In this document: in pieces, positions 22,667 through 30,199 of the stretch
Numbering within the stretch: position 1 is the first letter of the stretch
Layout of the letters: each line of letters begins with the position of its first letter
Source of the DNA: Syntrophomonas sp. UBA5314
GTDB lineage: Bacteria; Bacillota; Syntrophomonadia; Syntrophomonadales; Syntrophomonadaceae
Direction: 5' to 3'
Length of the DNA: 30,199 nucleotides
Assembly: GCA_002410325.1 (NCBI GenBank)
Contig: DHRK01000030.1
Coordinates: forward strand, 67,341-97,539
Made by a program: the position numbers and the translations under genes
The notes under the pieces: generated by a model
Database searches by the model: none
Seen by the model: the letters and a program-made list of their open reading frames with translations, nothing else
What the model was told of the DNA's origin: nothing

Positions 22667-24187
22667 ATGAAAAGCAGTTTTAGTGATCTGAGCATAACGC
22701 CCCCTATCTTAAAAGCCCTGGAAGCAATGGGCTTTGAATCTCCCACGGAGGTGCAGCACAGGGCAATTCCACATGTATTGAATCAGGAAGACCTGATCGT
22801 CAAATCCAAAACCGGCAGCGGCAAGACCGCCGTGTTTGGAGTGCCCATACTGCAAATGACCGATCCCCAGGCCGAAGGACCCCAGTGTCTCATCCTCACC
22901 CCTACCCGTGAACTGGCTGTTCAGGTGGATAATGATCTGAAATCGATGGCCAAAAACCTCAGCCACCAGACAGCCGCCGTATACGGCCAGCACAACATGG
23001 CCCAGGAAATCGAATCCCTGCAAAAGGGCGTAGCGATTGTTACGGGAACGCCGGGCCGGGTCTTTGACCACATCCGTCAGGGCAATCTGAAAACGAAGCA
23101 CATCCGCTTTCTGGTCCTCGATGAAGCGGACCGCATGCTGGACATGGGCTTTATTGACCAGGTGGTTAAAATTATCAAAACGGTTCCCAAAAACCGGGTC
23201 ACCCTTCTTTTTTCAGCTACCATCCCCCCGGAGATTCAAAGGATCTGCCGCGATTTTATGAAACGCCCCTCAACGATCGAGATCGAGTCCAAGACCGCCA
23301 CCGTTGATACTACTGAACAGATCTACTACCGGGTAAACAACAACGAAAAGAACACGCAATTGAACCGCATCCTCCTAACGGAGCGCCCGGACAGCTGCCT
23401 GATCTTCTGCAACACCCGGATAAAAGTCGATAAAGTTCAGTTATTCCTGGCCCGAAAGGGCTATGCTTCCAAAGCGCTGCATGGGGACATCCCCCAGGCC
23501 AAGCGACTGAAGACCATTCAGCAGTTCAAGCGCGGTGAATTTCCCCTGCTGATAGCAACCGATGTGGCCGCCCGGGGTATTCACGTGGATGAATTGTCCC
23601 TGGTTATCAACTATGACGTTCCCCTGGAGAAAGACGGCTATATTCACCGGATTGGACGCACCGGCCGGGCCGGACACGGCGGAAAAGCCATTACCCTGGT
23701 CACCAGTGATGATATAATGAGCCTTTATGAAATAGAAGAACACATCGGGGCCATGATCGAAGAAGCCGAATGGCCTTCGGAAGCTGAATTTAAAAGTCAC
23801 CGGGCTGAAGCCGAAAAATGGATACAGGCCCAAAAGGTGGCGGCTCCACGGGCAGCCTCGCATACAGACGCCGCGGACAAACCAAAAAAGAAATCCAGAA
23901 GCCGACGCAAAAAGCCGGCTGGGCAGCAGCCCCGGCCCAAAGAAAAACCGGCCCTCGAAACTGCTGCACGGCACGTCAAAGATACCGCTACGATGCGCGC
24001 TGCCCAACAGCGTCAACCGGAGCCTGCCAGAAGAGTAAGGCCGGCCGTATCGTCCCCATCTCGACAATCTGAGCCGGTGCCAAACAAGCCTCACCGGGAA
24101 GCGGTTCAGGGGCAGGGTGCCGCCGATGCCCCCGCCCCGAAGCCCCTGTTAAAGCGGGTTATACAGCGTATCCTGGGTAAACAATAA
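22667..24187 (+). CDS. DEAD-box RNA helicase with basic C-terminal tail
   Basis: 506 residues. All helicase motifs are visible: Q motif (FSDLSITPPILKALEAMGFESPTEVQ), I (SKTGSGKT), Ia (PTRELAVQ), Ib (TPGR), II (VLDEADRMLDMGF), III (SAT), IV (SCLIFCNT), V (ATDVAARGIHVDEL) and VI (HRIGRTGRAG). The core ends near residue 370. The last 120 residues are low-complexity, rich in Lys, Arg, Pro, Ala and Gln (KKKSRSRRKKPAG ...), and end in a short conserved-looking helix LLKRVIQRILGKQ. They replace the RNA-binding domains of DbpA or CshA. A role in RNA folding or ribosome assembly is likely. The ribosome site before the ATG is weak (GAGTG). A bidirectional terminator follows. Confidence 0.92.
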   Translation: MKSSFSDLSITPPILKALEAMGFESPTEVQHRAIPHVLNQEDLIVKSKTGSGKTAVFGVPILQMTDPQAEGPQCLILTPTRELAVQVDNDLKSMAKNLSHQTAAVYGQHNMAQEIESLQKGVAIVTGTPGRVFDHIRQGNLKTKHIRFLVLDEADRMLDMGFIDQVVKIIKTVPKNRVTLLFSATIPPEIQRICRDFMKRPSTIEIESKTATVDTTEQIYYRVNNNEKNTQLNRILLTERPDSCLIFCNTRIKVDKVQLFLARKGYASKALHGDIPQAKRLKTIQQFKRGEFPLLIATDVAARGIHVDELSLVINYDVPLEKDGYIHRIGRTGRAGHGGKAITLVTSDDIMSLYEIEEHIGAMIEEAEWPSEAEFKSHRAEAEKWIQAQKVAAPRAASHTDAADKPKKKSRSRRKKPAGQQPRPKEKPALETAARHVKDTATMRAAQQRQPEPARRVRPAVSSPSRQSEPVPNKPHREAVQGQGAADAPAPKPLLKRVIQRILGKQ

Positions 24188-24206
24188 AAGCCCGGATAAT
24201 AAGTAA

Positions 24207-24250
24207 AAAGCCGGAACCGTTGTTTTAAACAGCTCCGGCTTTAGTGTTTT
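24207..24250. terminator. bidirectional terminator between helicase and acyl-CoA ligase genes
   Basis: AAAGCCGGA (24207-24215) pairs with TCCGGCTTT (24234-24242), with a smaller GTTT/AAAC stem inside. TTTAGTGTTTTTTT follows on the plus strand and CTTTTTACTT on the minus strand. It lies between convergent genes and serves either or both. Confidence 0.8.
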
Positions 24251-24251
24251 T

Positions 24252-25901
24252 TTACCTGATCAATTGTTCTGCTTCCGTTTGGGCCGCTACCAGACTGGTT
24301 GCCCCGTATTTTTCCCGCAGGCGCGGCTTTTCTATCTTGCCGGTCGGGTTGCGGGGCACCTCATCGAAAATAACCGCCCGGGGGCGCTTATAGCGGGGCA
24401 TGGGAGCAAAGAAGGCCTTTATATCCTCTTCGGTGCATTCAAAACCCGGTTTTAATTCCACAATGGCAGCCGCTATTTCACCCAAACGGCTGTCAGGCAA
24501 ACCGATAACCGCCACGTCCTTTATGGCATCATGGGCGCGGAGAAAGTCCTCTACTTGCACCGGGTATATATTCTCCCCGCCGCTTATAATTACGTCCTTT
24601 TTACGGTCTACCAGGTATATAAACCCGTCTTCATCCATGCGGGCCATATCCCCGGTAAACAGCCAGTCTCCTTTAAGCACCGCGGCTGTAGCTTCCGGAT
24701 CGTTGTAATAGCACTTCATAACCCCGGGCCCCCGAACAGCCAGTTCACCAACCTGCCCCTGGTCCACCTCAAGGCCGTTTTCATCGACGATTTTGGCTTT
24801 CCAATTGTATCCGGGTATCCCAATCGCCCCCACTTTATGAATATTATCCACCCCCAGGTGCACGCAGCCCGGACCGATGGATTCGCTCAAGCCGTAGTTG
24901 GTATCGTAGAGGTGGTAAGGGAAATACTTTTTCCAGCGGCGAATCAGGCTGGGAGGAACCGGTTGAGCTCCGATATGCATAAGCGTCCACTGGGATAGCT
25001 CGTAATCCTCCATGTCTACCTGCCCGCTTTCAATGGCGTCCAAAATGTCCTGAGCCCAGGGCACCAAAAGCCAGACATTGGTGATCTTTTCTTCGGAAAC
25101 CGTTTTTAAAATCCACTCCGGCCGCACGCCCCGCAGCAAAACGGCCTTGCTCCCTGACAGAAGACTGCCGAACCAGTGCATCTTGGCTCCGGTATGGTAA
25201 AGGGGCGGAATGCACAAAAAATTGTCATTCCGGGTTTGGCCGTGATGGTTTTGCTCGGTATAACACGCCGACATCAGGCTGCGGTGGGTATGCAGGATTG
25301 CCTTGGGAAATCCGGTCGTCCCGGAAGAGAAATATATAGCCGCATCATCCTCATCACTTATTTCGATCCTGGGATCCTGGGAGGAACAATTGGCCGAAAG
25401 ACGATCATAGTTTTCCGCAAAGCTGGGACGGTCCTCTCCCGCAAAAAAGAGGGTCTTTACCTGGGGTATCTGGTTGTAAATGGACTCAACCCGGCCTATG
25501 AATTCGGGTCCAAATATCAGAGCGATGCTGTCAGACAGGCCCAAACAATATTTAATTTCCTCGGCCGTATAGCGGAAGTTTAATGGAACCGCTATGGCCC
25601 CGGCTTTTAAAATGCCAAAATAGATCGGCAGCCATTCCAGGCAGTTCATTAAAAGAATAGCTACTTTATCACCTTTTTTTATGCCCCGTTTGATAAGCAG
25701 ATTGGCCATTCGATTGGCTTTTTCGTCGAAAACGCACCAGGTCAATTCCCGACGGTACTCCCCGGCCGGGTTGTTTTCGATAAGCTCATACTCCAGCCAG
25801 GTGACATTGTGGCTTTCCTGAAGATCCATATTGATCTCGGTCAGGCAAATTTCCTCTCCATACAACTGGGCGTTGCGCGATAAAAACTCCGTAATAGGCA
25901 T
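24252..25901 (-). CDS. AMP-forming fatty acyl-CoA ligase
   Basis: 549 residues of the ANL (acyl-CoA synthetase) superfamily. The ATP-binding loop is YFSSGTTGFPKAILHTHR, the adenylate-binding motif is TNYGLSES, and the hinge region is DWLFTGDMARMDEDGFIYLVDRKKDVIISGGENIYPVQVE. The catalytic lysine is in PRNPTGKIEKPRLRE. It activates a carboxylic acid to its acyl-CoA with ATP; the family context suggests a medium- or long-chain fatty acid. An insertion of about 25 residues near position 30-60 (LQESHNVTWLEYELIENN) is a variant of the usual N-terminus. GGGAGGA lies about ten bases before the ATG. It is 210 bp after the thioesterase on the same strand, and both fit fatty-acid oxidation. Confidence 0.92.
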   Translation of the reverse strand: MPITEFLSRNAQLYGEEICLTEINMDLQESHNVTWLEYELIENNPAGEYRRELTWCVFDEKANRMANLLIKRGIKKGDKVAILLMNCLEWLPIYFGILKAGAIAVPLNFRYTAEEIKYCLGLSDSIALIFGPEFIGRVESIYNQIPQVKTLFFAGEDRPSFAENYDRLSANCSSQDPRIEISDEDDAAIYFSSGTTGFPKAILHTHRSLMSACYTEQNHHGQTRNDNFLCIPPLYHTGAKMHWFGSLLSGSKAVLLRGVRPEWILKTVSEEKITNVWLLVPWAQDILDAIESGQVDMEDYELSQWTLMHIGAQPVPPSLIRRWKKYFPYHLYDTNYGLSESIGPGCVHLGVDNIHKVGAIGIPGYNWKAKIVDENGLEVDQGQVGELAVRGPGVMKCYYNDPEATAAVLKGDWLFTGDMARMDEDGFIYLVDRKKDVIISGGENIYPVQVEDFLRAHDAIKDVAVIGLPDSRLGEIAAAIVELKPGFECTEEDIKAFFAPMPRYKRPRAVIFDEVPRNPTGKIEKPRLREKYGATSLVAAQTEAEQLIR

Positions 25902-26033
25902 GTAAATCCATCCTCCCGTTCTACCCTTACGTTTATTTTGTTATGATTAATCCGCATCTTGTAAAAGAGTCAAAATACTACACAAAAATTATACGGCGTT
26001 ATACAGCTATTTATCAATAATTTATTGTAAATT

Positions 26034-26059
26034 AAAAAAACCTCTACTTAATAATAGAG
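26034..26059 (-). terminator. weak terminator after the thioesterase gene
   Basis: On the minus strand CTCTA (26059-26055) pairs with TAGAG (26046-26042) across an eight-base loop and runs into G then seven T's. The short stem makes it uncertain. Confidence 0.45.
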
Positions 26060-26114
26060 AGACAATTTTGCGATACCGGCACTCCCTGCCAGACACTTTT
26101 GGGAGGCTCTGCTA

Positions 26115-26567
26115 TTAATTGCTCTGATAATCCTCTTGAATGCTGCCCCTTTTTAAAGAAAACGTTCCCCTGCTTTTGGCAATCAAATCGCCTTTTTCAT
26201 TGTACAGAGCGGCTTCAGTAACAACCGTCCGGTTGCCGGCGTGAACGATTTTGCCTTCGGCTATCAGCTCATTTTCCCAAAAAACCGGATTGAAATAGTT
26301 TATATACATATCCACCGTCACGCAGTTGCGGCCCAGGGTTAGAATAGCCCAGCCCATAGCGGTGTCGGCAATCGTGGCGATTATTCCGCCGTGCACCCTC
26401 CCCCTAACCGTTGTATATCCTATATTCGGCTTAACTTTTACACCCACTTCTCCCTGGCCCAGATAGTTCAGCTTCATATCCATAGTCTGGTGGGTTGGAG
26501 CCGCTACCCAGCGCTTGCACAAGAGGCTGAAAAGCCCCTCATCGATTCCCCGGTTTTCAATACTCAT
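26115..26567 (-). CDS. PaaI-type hotdog thioesterase
   Basis: 150 residues with the hotdog fold pattern of PaaI/YdiI-type thioesterases. The active-site segment is GRVHGGIIATIADTAMGWAI with the HGG motif, followed by the strand TVDMYINYFNPVFWENELIAEGKIVHAGNRTVVTEAALYNEKGDLIAKSRGTF in family order. Such enzymes hydrolyse acyl-CoA thioesters to recycle CoA. GAGGAG lies nine bases before the ATG. Upstream is a minus-strand TATAAT (26608-26613) and a run of AT dinucleotides. It sits beside the acyl-CoA ligase, consistent with fatty-acid metabolism. Confidence 0.85.
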   Translation of the reverse strand: MSIENRGIDEGLFSLLCKRWVAAPTHQTMDMKLNYLGQGEVGVKVKPNIGYTTVRGRVHGGIIATIADTAMGWAILTLGRNCVTVDMYINYFNPVFWENELIAEGKIVHAGNRTVVTEAALYNEKGDLIAKSRGTFSLKRGSIQEDYQSN

Positions 26568-27253
26568 CCCTTATAACTCCTCGCACAGGTTCATATATAT
26601 ATATATAATTATAGCTGCAATCGGTTTGATTAACATGTTATTTATAGACCTTTAGTCTTCCATGAAAGCCTATCCTGTTTAAGTATTGCATGATACCATA
26701 AATGCATAAGCTCTGCTTGGGAAGGTATTTCCATATTACGAAATTTTGCCGGAATCCTGCCAATAACCATGAATATGCAAGCTTTCGCTACCTTATTATG
26801 TATTACACAGTGAATATAGCATATCTTGGAGCTTTTTTTAGTAACACTGATATAATTGCTACCCTAATTATTTTGTGACAAAATGGAATTCAGGATTTGT
26901 GTCCAAAGCTTGGTAATGACTGTTCATTATTCTAATTTTTAAAGATTGCTGCCATCAAGCAAATTATATAGGAATAGACAGCCTATATCCAGGCGCAAAT
27001 TAACAGGAAGCACTTATCCGCCCCATTATTCAAGATATAAAGTATTTTGCCTGATACAGGCCATAGGCAAGAATTGCGGGAAGGGTGCCCAAGCTCTCCC
27101 ATTCCCCTCTAGTGTGTGTAGAACACCGCTGGCTACGGTCACCGGAAGAATCTTAACATTGTCTTTACACGGGCTTTACATAACCTTAACTGAAATGCAC
27201 AGCATGATTTGTTAAATTAATATAGAGAAATGGTAAAGTGAGGTAGGTGTCAA
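26568..27253. other. long intergenic region upstream of the phosphate transporter
   Basis: 686 bp with no supported gene. It holds (AT)7 at 26593-26606 and a minus-strand -10-like TATAAT (26608-26613) for the thioesterase. 26640-26950 is AT-rich with no clear pattern. A GC-richer stretch follows at about 27050-27145 that I cannot assign. The Pho box is at 27153-27191. Confidence 0.5.
27153..27191 (+). promoter_or_regulatory. Pho box: four TTAACA-like repeats at 11-bp spacing
   Basis: TTAACA (27153), TTTACA (27164), TTTACA (27175) and TTAACT (27186) recur exactly every 11 bp with five-base spacers. This is the arrangement of PhoP-P binding sites in Bacillota (TTAACA-like direct repeats). It lies 63 bp upstream of the PiT gene, with AT-rich -10 candidates around 27213-27225. 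Activation of the transporter under phosphate limitation is a strong inference. Confidence 0.85.
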
Positions 27254-28246
27254 ATGTTTAGCATCGGTTTAGTCGTCTTGGTAGTGGCTTTGGCGCTTAT
27301 CTTTGATTTTATCAACGGATTTCATGACACGGCCAATGCCATTGCCACTTCAGTTTCTACCAAGGCCCTATCACCGCGAACCGCGATTTTAATTGCCGCA
27401 GTGCTCAATTTCATGGGGGCTTTGAGCGGCACCGCGGTGGCAGCCACCATAGGAAAAGAGATAGTGGCCCCGGAGGTTGTCACCCCGGTTGTCTTAATTG
27501 CCGCCCTGATTGCCGCTATATTTTGGAACCTTTTTACCTGGTACTTCGGCATCCCCAGCAGTTCTTCCCATGCCTTGATCGGAGGACTTACCGGAGCGGT
27601 CATTGGCTCCTTCGGAATTTACCAGGTGAAATGGTATGGCTTCGGTAAGATCTTTGCCTCCCTGATCATATCCCCTGTCCTGGGCGTAATCATTGGGAGT
27701 ATAGTTATGACCCTGTTGTTCTGGTTCTTTTCTGATAGGTCTCCTTACCGGGTTAACAACAGCTTCCGGAAACTGCAAGTGCTTTCCGCCTGCATGGCGT
27801 CATTTGCCCATGGCTCGAATGACGCCCAGAAATCCATGGGTATCATCACCATCGTTCTCATCAGCGGGGGTTTGATAGGAAGCTTTGAAGTGCCCCTGTG
27901 GGTTATGATCTGCTGCGCCCTGGCCATGGCAGCAGGCACCATGACCGGAGGCTGGAAGATCATCCGCACCATGGGCGGCAAAATATTTCGCATCGAGCCC
28001 ATCAACGGCTTTGCCGCTGATTTGACCGCTTCCGTTATTATATGGGGGGCCAGTTTGCTCGGGCTGCCGGTGAGCACCACCCACGTGGTTTCGTCCTCGA
28101 TAATGGGAGTGGGAGCCGCCAAACGCTTTAAAGGGGTGCGTTGGAATATCGCCAGCCAAATCCTGCTGGCCTGGGTCGTAACCATACCTTCCTCCGCGCT
28201 GGTGGCGATATGCATCTACAATCTCATTAACCTGTTCATACGCTAG
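27254..28246 (+). CDS. pit: PiT-family inorganic phosphate transporter
   Basis: 330 residues, about ten membrane helices in two repeated halves. Each half has the PiT signature: FDFINGFHDTANAIATSVSTKALSP near the N-terminus and SFAHGSNDAQKSMGIITIVLI near residue 190. GIPSSSSHALIGGLTGAVIG and LPVSTTHVVSSSIMGVGAAKR also match. The family carries phosphate (often as metal-phosphate) with protons or Na+. Many bacterial PiT genes are constitutive; the Pho box upstream suggests phosphate-regulated expression here. GAGGTAGGTG precedes the ATG. No PhoU-like (DUF47) partner is adjacent, which is common for this subtype. Confidence 0.93.
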   Translation: MFSIGLVVLVVALALIFDFINGFHDTANAIATSVSTKALSPRTAILIAAVLNFMGALSGTAVAATIGKEIVAPEVVTPVVLIAALIAAIFWNLFTWYFGIPSSSSHALIGGLTGAVIGSFGIYQVKWYGFGKIFASLIISPVLGVIIGSIVMTLLFWFFSDRSPYRVNNSFRKLQVLSACMASFAHGSNDAQKSMGIITIVLISGGLIGSFEVPLWVMICCALAMAAGTMTGGWKIIRTMGGKIFRIEPINGFAADLTASVIIWGASLLGLPVSTTHVVSSSIMGVGAAKRFKGVRWNIASQILLAWVVTIPSSALVAICIYNLINLFIR

Positions 28247-28284
28247 CACCCATAATTAGAACGCTTAGCGTTATTTATCGTAGC

Positions 28285-28314
28285 TTGTATGCATGTTGCT
28301 TTATAAAGTACAAT
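28285..28314 (+). promoter_or_regulatory. possible promoter of the ferritin-like gene
   Basis: TTGTAT (28285-28290) and TACAAT (28309-28314) are separated by 18 bp, 25 bp upstream of the start codon. Similarity to a sigma-A promoter is moderate. Confidence 0.5.
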
Positions 28315-28339
28315 TGAGGCATAGAAAGGAGGATGCCAC

Positions 28340-28645
28340 ATGCCTGATTTTGGGCAGCCGTTTTCCGGTCTGGCCAAAGACCGCAAGTTAACCCATGCAG
28401 AGCTGGTGAGGGCCATTCGGTTTATGATTTCTGCCGAGTATGAAGCTATCCAACTCTACATGCAGTTAGCCGAATCCACCGACAATGAGCTGGCTATTGA
28501 AGTGCTAAAGGATATTGCCGATGAAGAGAGGGTTCACGCTGGGGAATTTTTGAGACTCCTCAAGGAGCTTGAACCTGATGAAGAAAAATTTTACGCCGAA
28601 GGCGCTCAGGAAGTTGAAGAAGAAATTGAGTCATTGAAAAAGTAA
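28340..28645 (+). CDS. small ferritin-like protein, encapsulin-cargo type
   Basis: 101 residues with two long helices, half of a classic ferritin four-helix bundle. The metal ligands are visible as E in SAEYEAIQLYMQLAE and as the ExxH motif in DIADEERVHAGEFLRLL. Length and sequence pattern resemble the ferritin-like domain fused to the archaeal Pyrococcus encapsulin and free-standing encapsulin cargo proteins, which form ferroxidase sites by dimerising. No encapsulin shell gene is in the window. The acidic tail (EGAQEVEEEIESLKK) may be the cargo-loading end; this is inference. AAAGGAGG precedes the ATG, and a strong terminator follows the stop. Confidence 0.8.
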   Translation: MPDFGQPFSGLAKDRKLTHAELVRAIRFMISAEYEAIQLYMQLAESTDNELAIEVLKDIADEERVHAGEFLRLLKELEPDEEKFYAEGAQEVEEEIESLKK

Positions 28646-28662
28646 TTAACCAGCCTTTAATA

Positions 28663-28703
28663 AGCAGTGAGGAGACGGCAAACCCGTCTCCTCACTGCTT
28701 TTG
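28663..28703. terminator. strong hairpin terminator, probably bidirectional
   Basis: AGCAGTGAGGAGACGG (28663-28678) pairs perfectly over 16 bp with 28684-28699 around a CAAAC loop, followed by TTTTGTCC. It lies between the convergent ferritin-like and CoA-transferase genes. Confidence 0.9.
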
Positions 28704-28718
28704 TCCTTACCGGGTAAA

Positions 28719-30071
28719 TCAACTGACGGCCATTTTGTGGTAGCGGCGCCAGATGCCCTGGTTTTCGGCGCATTTAACCAGATCATCCCGGAAATCAGGA
28801 TGGGCCAGGTTGATAAGGCCTTCCGCCCTCTGCCAGACCGTTTTACCCTTCATTTCGAATTTGCCGTATTCGGTTATTATATACTGGGCTACCGAACGGG
28901 GATCGGTGACAATCGCTCCGTTGGCCAGAGTGGGCACTATTCGTGACCGCGCCTTTCCGTCTTTATCCACCTTGCTGGACGGCAAGCAGATGATGGACTT
29001 CCCTCCTCTTGATTCATAACCGGCGACGACAAAATCGAGCTGACCGCCGGTGCCGCTTATTATCCTGGTCCCGGCCGATTCGGAGCATACCTGACCGTAG
29101 AGATCGACTTCAACCGCGTTGTTAATGGTGATCAGCTTGTCATTTAACGCGGCTATGGAGGGTTTGTTGGTGTAGTTTACCGGGTAAATGGCACAGCCCG
29201 GATTATCGTCAATAAAGTCATAAACCGCTTGACTCCCCAGGGCAAATGAATACACCATCCGGCCCGGATCGATGTTTTTTTCGGTGTTGGTCAAACGCCC
29301 GGCATAGTACATGTCTACATAGGCATCAACCAGCATCTCCGTATGACAGCCCAGGTTCTTTAAATCAGACACCGCGATCATCTTGCCGACCGCGTTGGGC
29401 ATGCCCCCGATGCCCAGTTGGACGCAGCAGCCGTCACTCATTTCTTCTATGATCAAACGGGCGGCTGCTTTATCCACCTCGCTGGAGGGAATTGACGGCA
29501 GCTGCACCAGGGGCTGATTGTCACCCACCACGATGTAGTCTACCTGCGATATATGGATCGCTTCTTCAAAGCCTCCCAAACAACGGGGCATCCTTTCATT
29601 GACTTCTACAATCACGGTTCGGGCGCGGTCGCAGATCGCTTTACAGTGCGAATTTTGCGGGCCGAAATTAAAATATCCATGTTTGTCCATGGGGCCCACT
29701 TGCAGCATGGCGACATCGAGCGGTTCAATATGTTCCCTGACATAACGGGGCAGTTCGGAATAGCGGATCGATGAATAATAGACTGCTCTTCCAGTACCGG
29801 CTATTTTTCGGTCCAGGCCTGACAGATGCCAGCTGTTCCAGATGAATGACTCCCCTTCCGGATCGACTTCGACTATCTTGGGAGGTTTCAGAGTCAACAG
29901 ACTCCAAACCTTGACATCGCGCAGTTCATCCTTTCTCCGGGCCAGAGCCTGGTCCAGAGCCACTACCTGAGCGTTGATCGGTCCATAGTCGATCCAGTCC
30001 CCCGATTTCACAACCTTGACCGCTTCATCAGCCGTCACTTGTTTTTTCAGGTATTCATCCATAAAGTTCAT
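28719..30071 (-). CDS. acetyl-CoA hydrolase/transferase-family CoA-transferase
   Basis: 450 residues of the Cat1/4-hydroxybutyrate CoA-transferase type. Motifs include GDWIDYGPINAQ at the N-terminus, LQVGPMDKHGYFNFGPQNSH, CVQLGIGGMPNAVG, HTEMLVDAYVDMYYAGRLTN, and the active-site region EVDLYGQVCSESAGTR, whose glutamate is expected to form the CoA-thioester intermediate, then SGTGGQLDFVVAGYESRGGK. Likely substrates are butyryl-CoA or other short acyl-CoA with acetate, as in butyrate-forming or butyrate-oxidising anaerobes. AAGGAGG lies 14 bases before the ATG, a long spacing. The element end lies only 41 bp upstream of the start, so the native promoter may have been displaced. Confidence 0.9.
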   Translation of the reverse strand: MNFMDEYLKKQVTADEAVKVVKSGDWIDYGPINAQVVALDQALARRKDELRDVKVWSLLTLKPPKIVEVDPEGESFIWNSWHLSGLDRKIAGTGRAVYYSSIRYSELPRYVREHIEPLDVAMLQVGPMDKHGYFNFGPQNSHCKAICDRARTVIVEVNERMPRCLGGFEEAIHISQVDYIVVGDNQPLVQLPSIPSSEVDKAAARLIIEEMSDGCCVQLGIGGMPNAVGKMIAVSDLKNLGCHTEMLVDAYVDMYYAGRLTNTEKNIDPGRMVYSFALGSQAVYDFIDDNPGCAIYPVNYTNKPSIAALNDKLITINNAVEVDLYGQVCSESAGTRIISGTGGQLDFVVAGYESRGGKSIICLPSSKVDKDGKARSRIVPTLANGAIVTDPRSVAQYIITEYGKFEMKGKTVWQRAEGLINLAHPDFRDDLVKCAENQGIWRRYHKMAVS

Positions 30072-30112
30072 ATACTGTTATTAAGCCTCCTTAAGTTGAA
30101 ATTCCAGCACTT

Positions 30113-30199
30113 AGTACTCTGTTAACTCTAATTCTTATATTACTCGTCGGTTAAATTTTCGCATAACTGCGTTGTCGTCAATCGCAATACGTCCAGTAT
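30113..30199 (-). mobile_element. 3' end of a repeated IS-like element, right copy
   Basis: Inverted match to 1-71 over 30113-30183; the element continues 16 bases to the window edge. On the minus strand one open frame (30199-30140) reads ILDVLRLTTTQLCENLTDE and stops at TAA 27 bases inside the element edge. The alternative frame reads TGRIAIDDNAVMRKFNRRVI before a TAA. The first fits an IS, in which the transposase normally stops just inside the terminal repeat. The family is not recognised. The junction with host DNA is at 30112/30113. Confidence 0.7.

Noticed and set aside
22402..22683. Open frame of 93 codons between the terminator and the helicase
   Set aside because: It has no ribosome site, begins inside the terminator hairpin, overlaps the helicase start and resembles no family.
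26946..27215. Open frame of 89 codons in front of the PiT gene
   Set aside because: It has no ribosome site, runs through the Pho box and has an unbiased, non-protein-like composition.

Overview
The window looks like chromosomal DNA of an anaerobic member of the Bacillota, probably of the Clostridia and perhaps close to Syntrophomonadaceae. This is inference, with no database search behind it. The reasons are strong AGGAGG-type ribosome binding sites, several TTG and GTG starts, a NiCo (czcD-type) riboswitch, a Pho box of the 11-bp direct-repeat type, a sporulation-kinase-like sensor kinase, and fatty-acid/CoA genes (acyl-CoA ligase, thioesterase, CoA-transferase). No rRNA, tRNA, CRISPR array or prophage was seen.

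Both ends of the window carry the same 71-bp sequence in opposite orientation (1-71 and 30113-30183, four mismatches). It appears to be the 3' end of a multicopy insertion-sequence-like element. At the left the element cuts off a YdeI-like gene. A 14-bp match to the element's outer tip stands alone at 6411-6424.

Layout. 59-3015 (minus): truncated ydeI-like gene, mntP manganese exporter, DUF445 membrane protein, YkgJ-type cysteine-cluster protein. 3597-8270 (plus): PAS-GAF orphan histidine kinase, TrmO-like tRNA methyltransferase with an extra C-terminal domain, HTH/PBP-like one-component regulator, YhhN-like membrane protein. 8373-9456 (minus): a secreted protein with copper-amine-oxidase-type repeats and a C-terminal TNT NAD-glycohydrolase domain, followed by a small gene that is a candidate immunity factor. 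9510-10836 (plus): sigma-A-type promoter, NiCo riboswitch with a competing terminator, CDF cation exporter and a 63-aa protein. 10857-13029 (minus): OmpR-type response regulator and HAMP histidine kinase, divergent from 13255-14194 (plus), which holds a duplicated DUF4405-type membrane protein, a 48-aa membrane peptide and a small protein related to the 63-aa one. 14391-16497 (plus): MFS transporter and nitroreductase. 16533-21195 (minus): SGNH hydrolase, ABC permease and ATPase, DUF4153 membrane protein. 21532-24187 (plus): second DUF4405-type protein and a DEAD-box helicase. 24252-26567 (minus): acyl-CoA ligase and PaaI-type thioesterase. 27153-28645 (plus): Pho box, PiT phosphate transporter, small ferritin-like protein. 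28719-30071 (minus): acetyl-CoA hydrolase/transferase-family enzyme.

How the parts fit. Metal and phosphate homeostasis recurs: MntP, riboswitch-controlled CDF, PiT under a Pho box, and a ferritin-like protein. The two DUF4405-type genes share an 11-bp-phased TTWATA/TTAAAC element upstream, so the two-component system at 10857-13029 may control both; this is inference. The most striking items are the TNT toxin-like gene with its candidate partner, the two related small proteins ending in PYEKL(L/I)VI, the textbook-like NiCo riboswitch, and the four-repeat Pho box.
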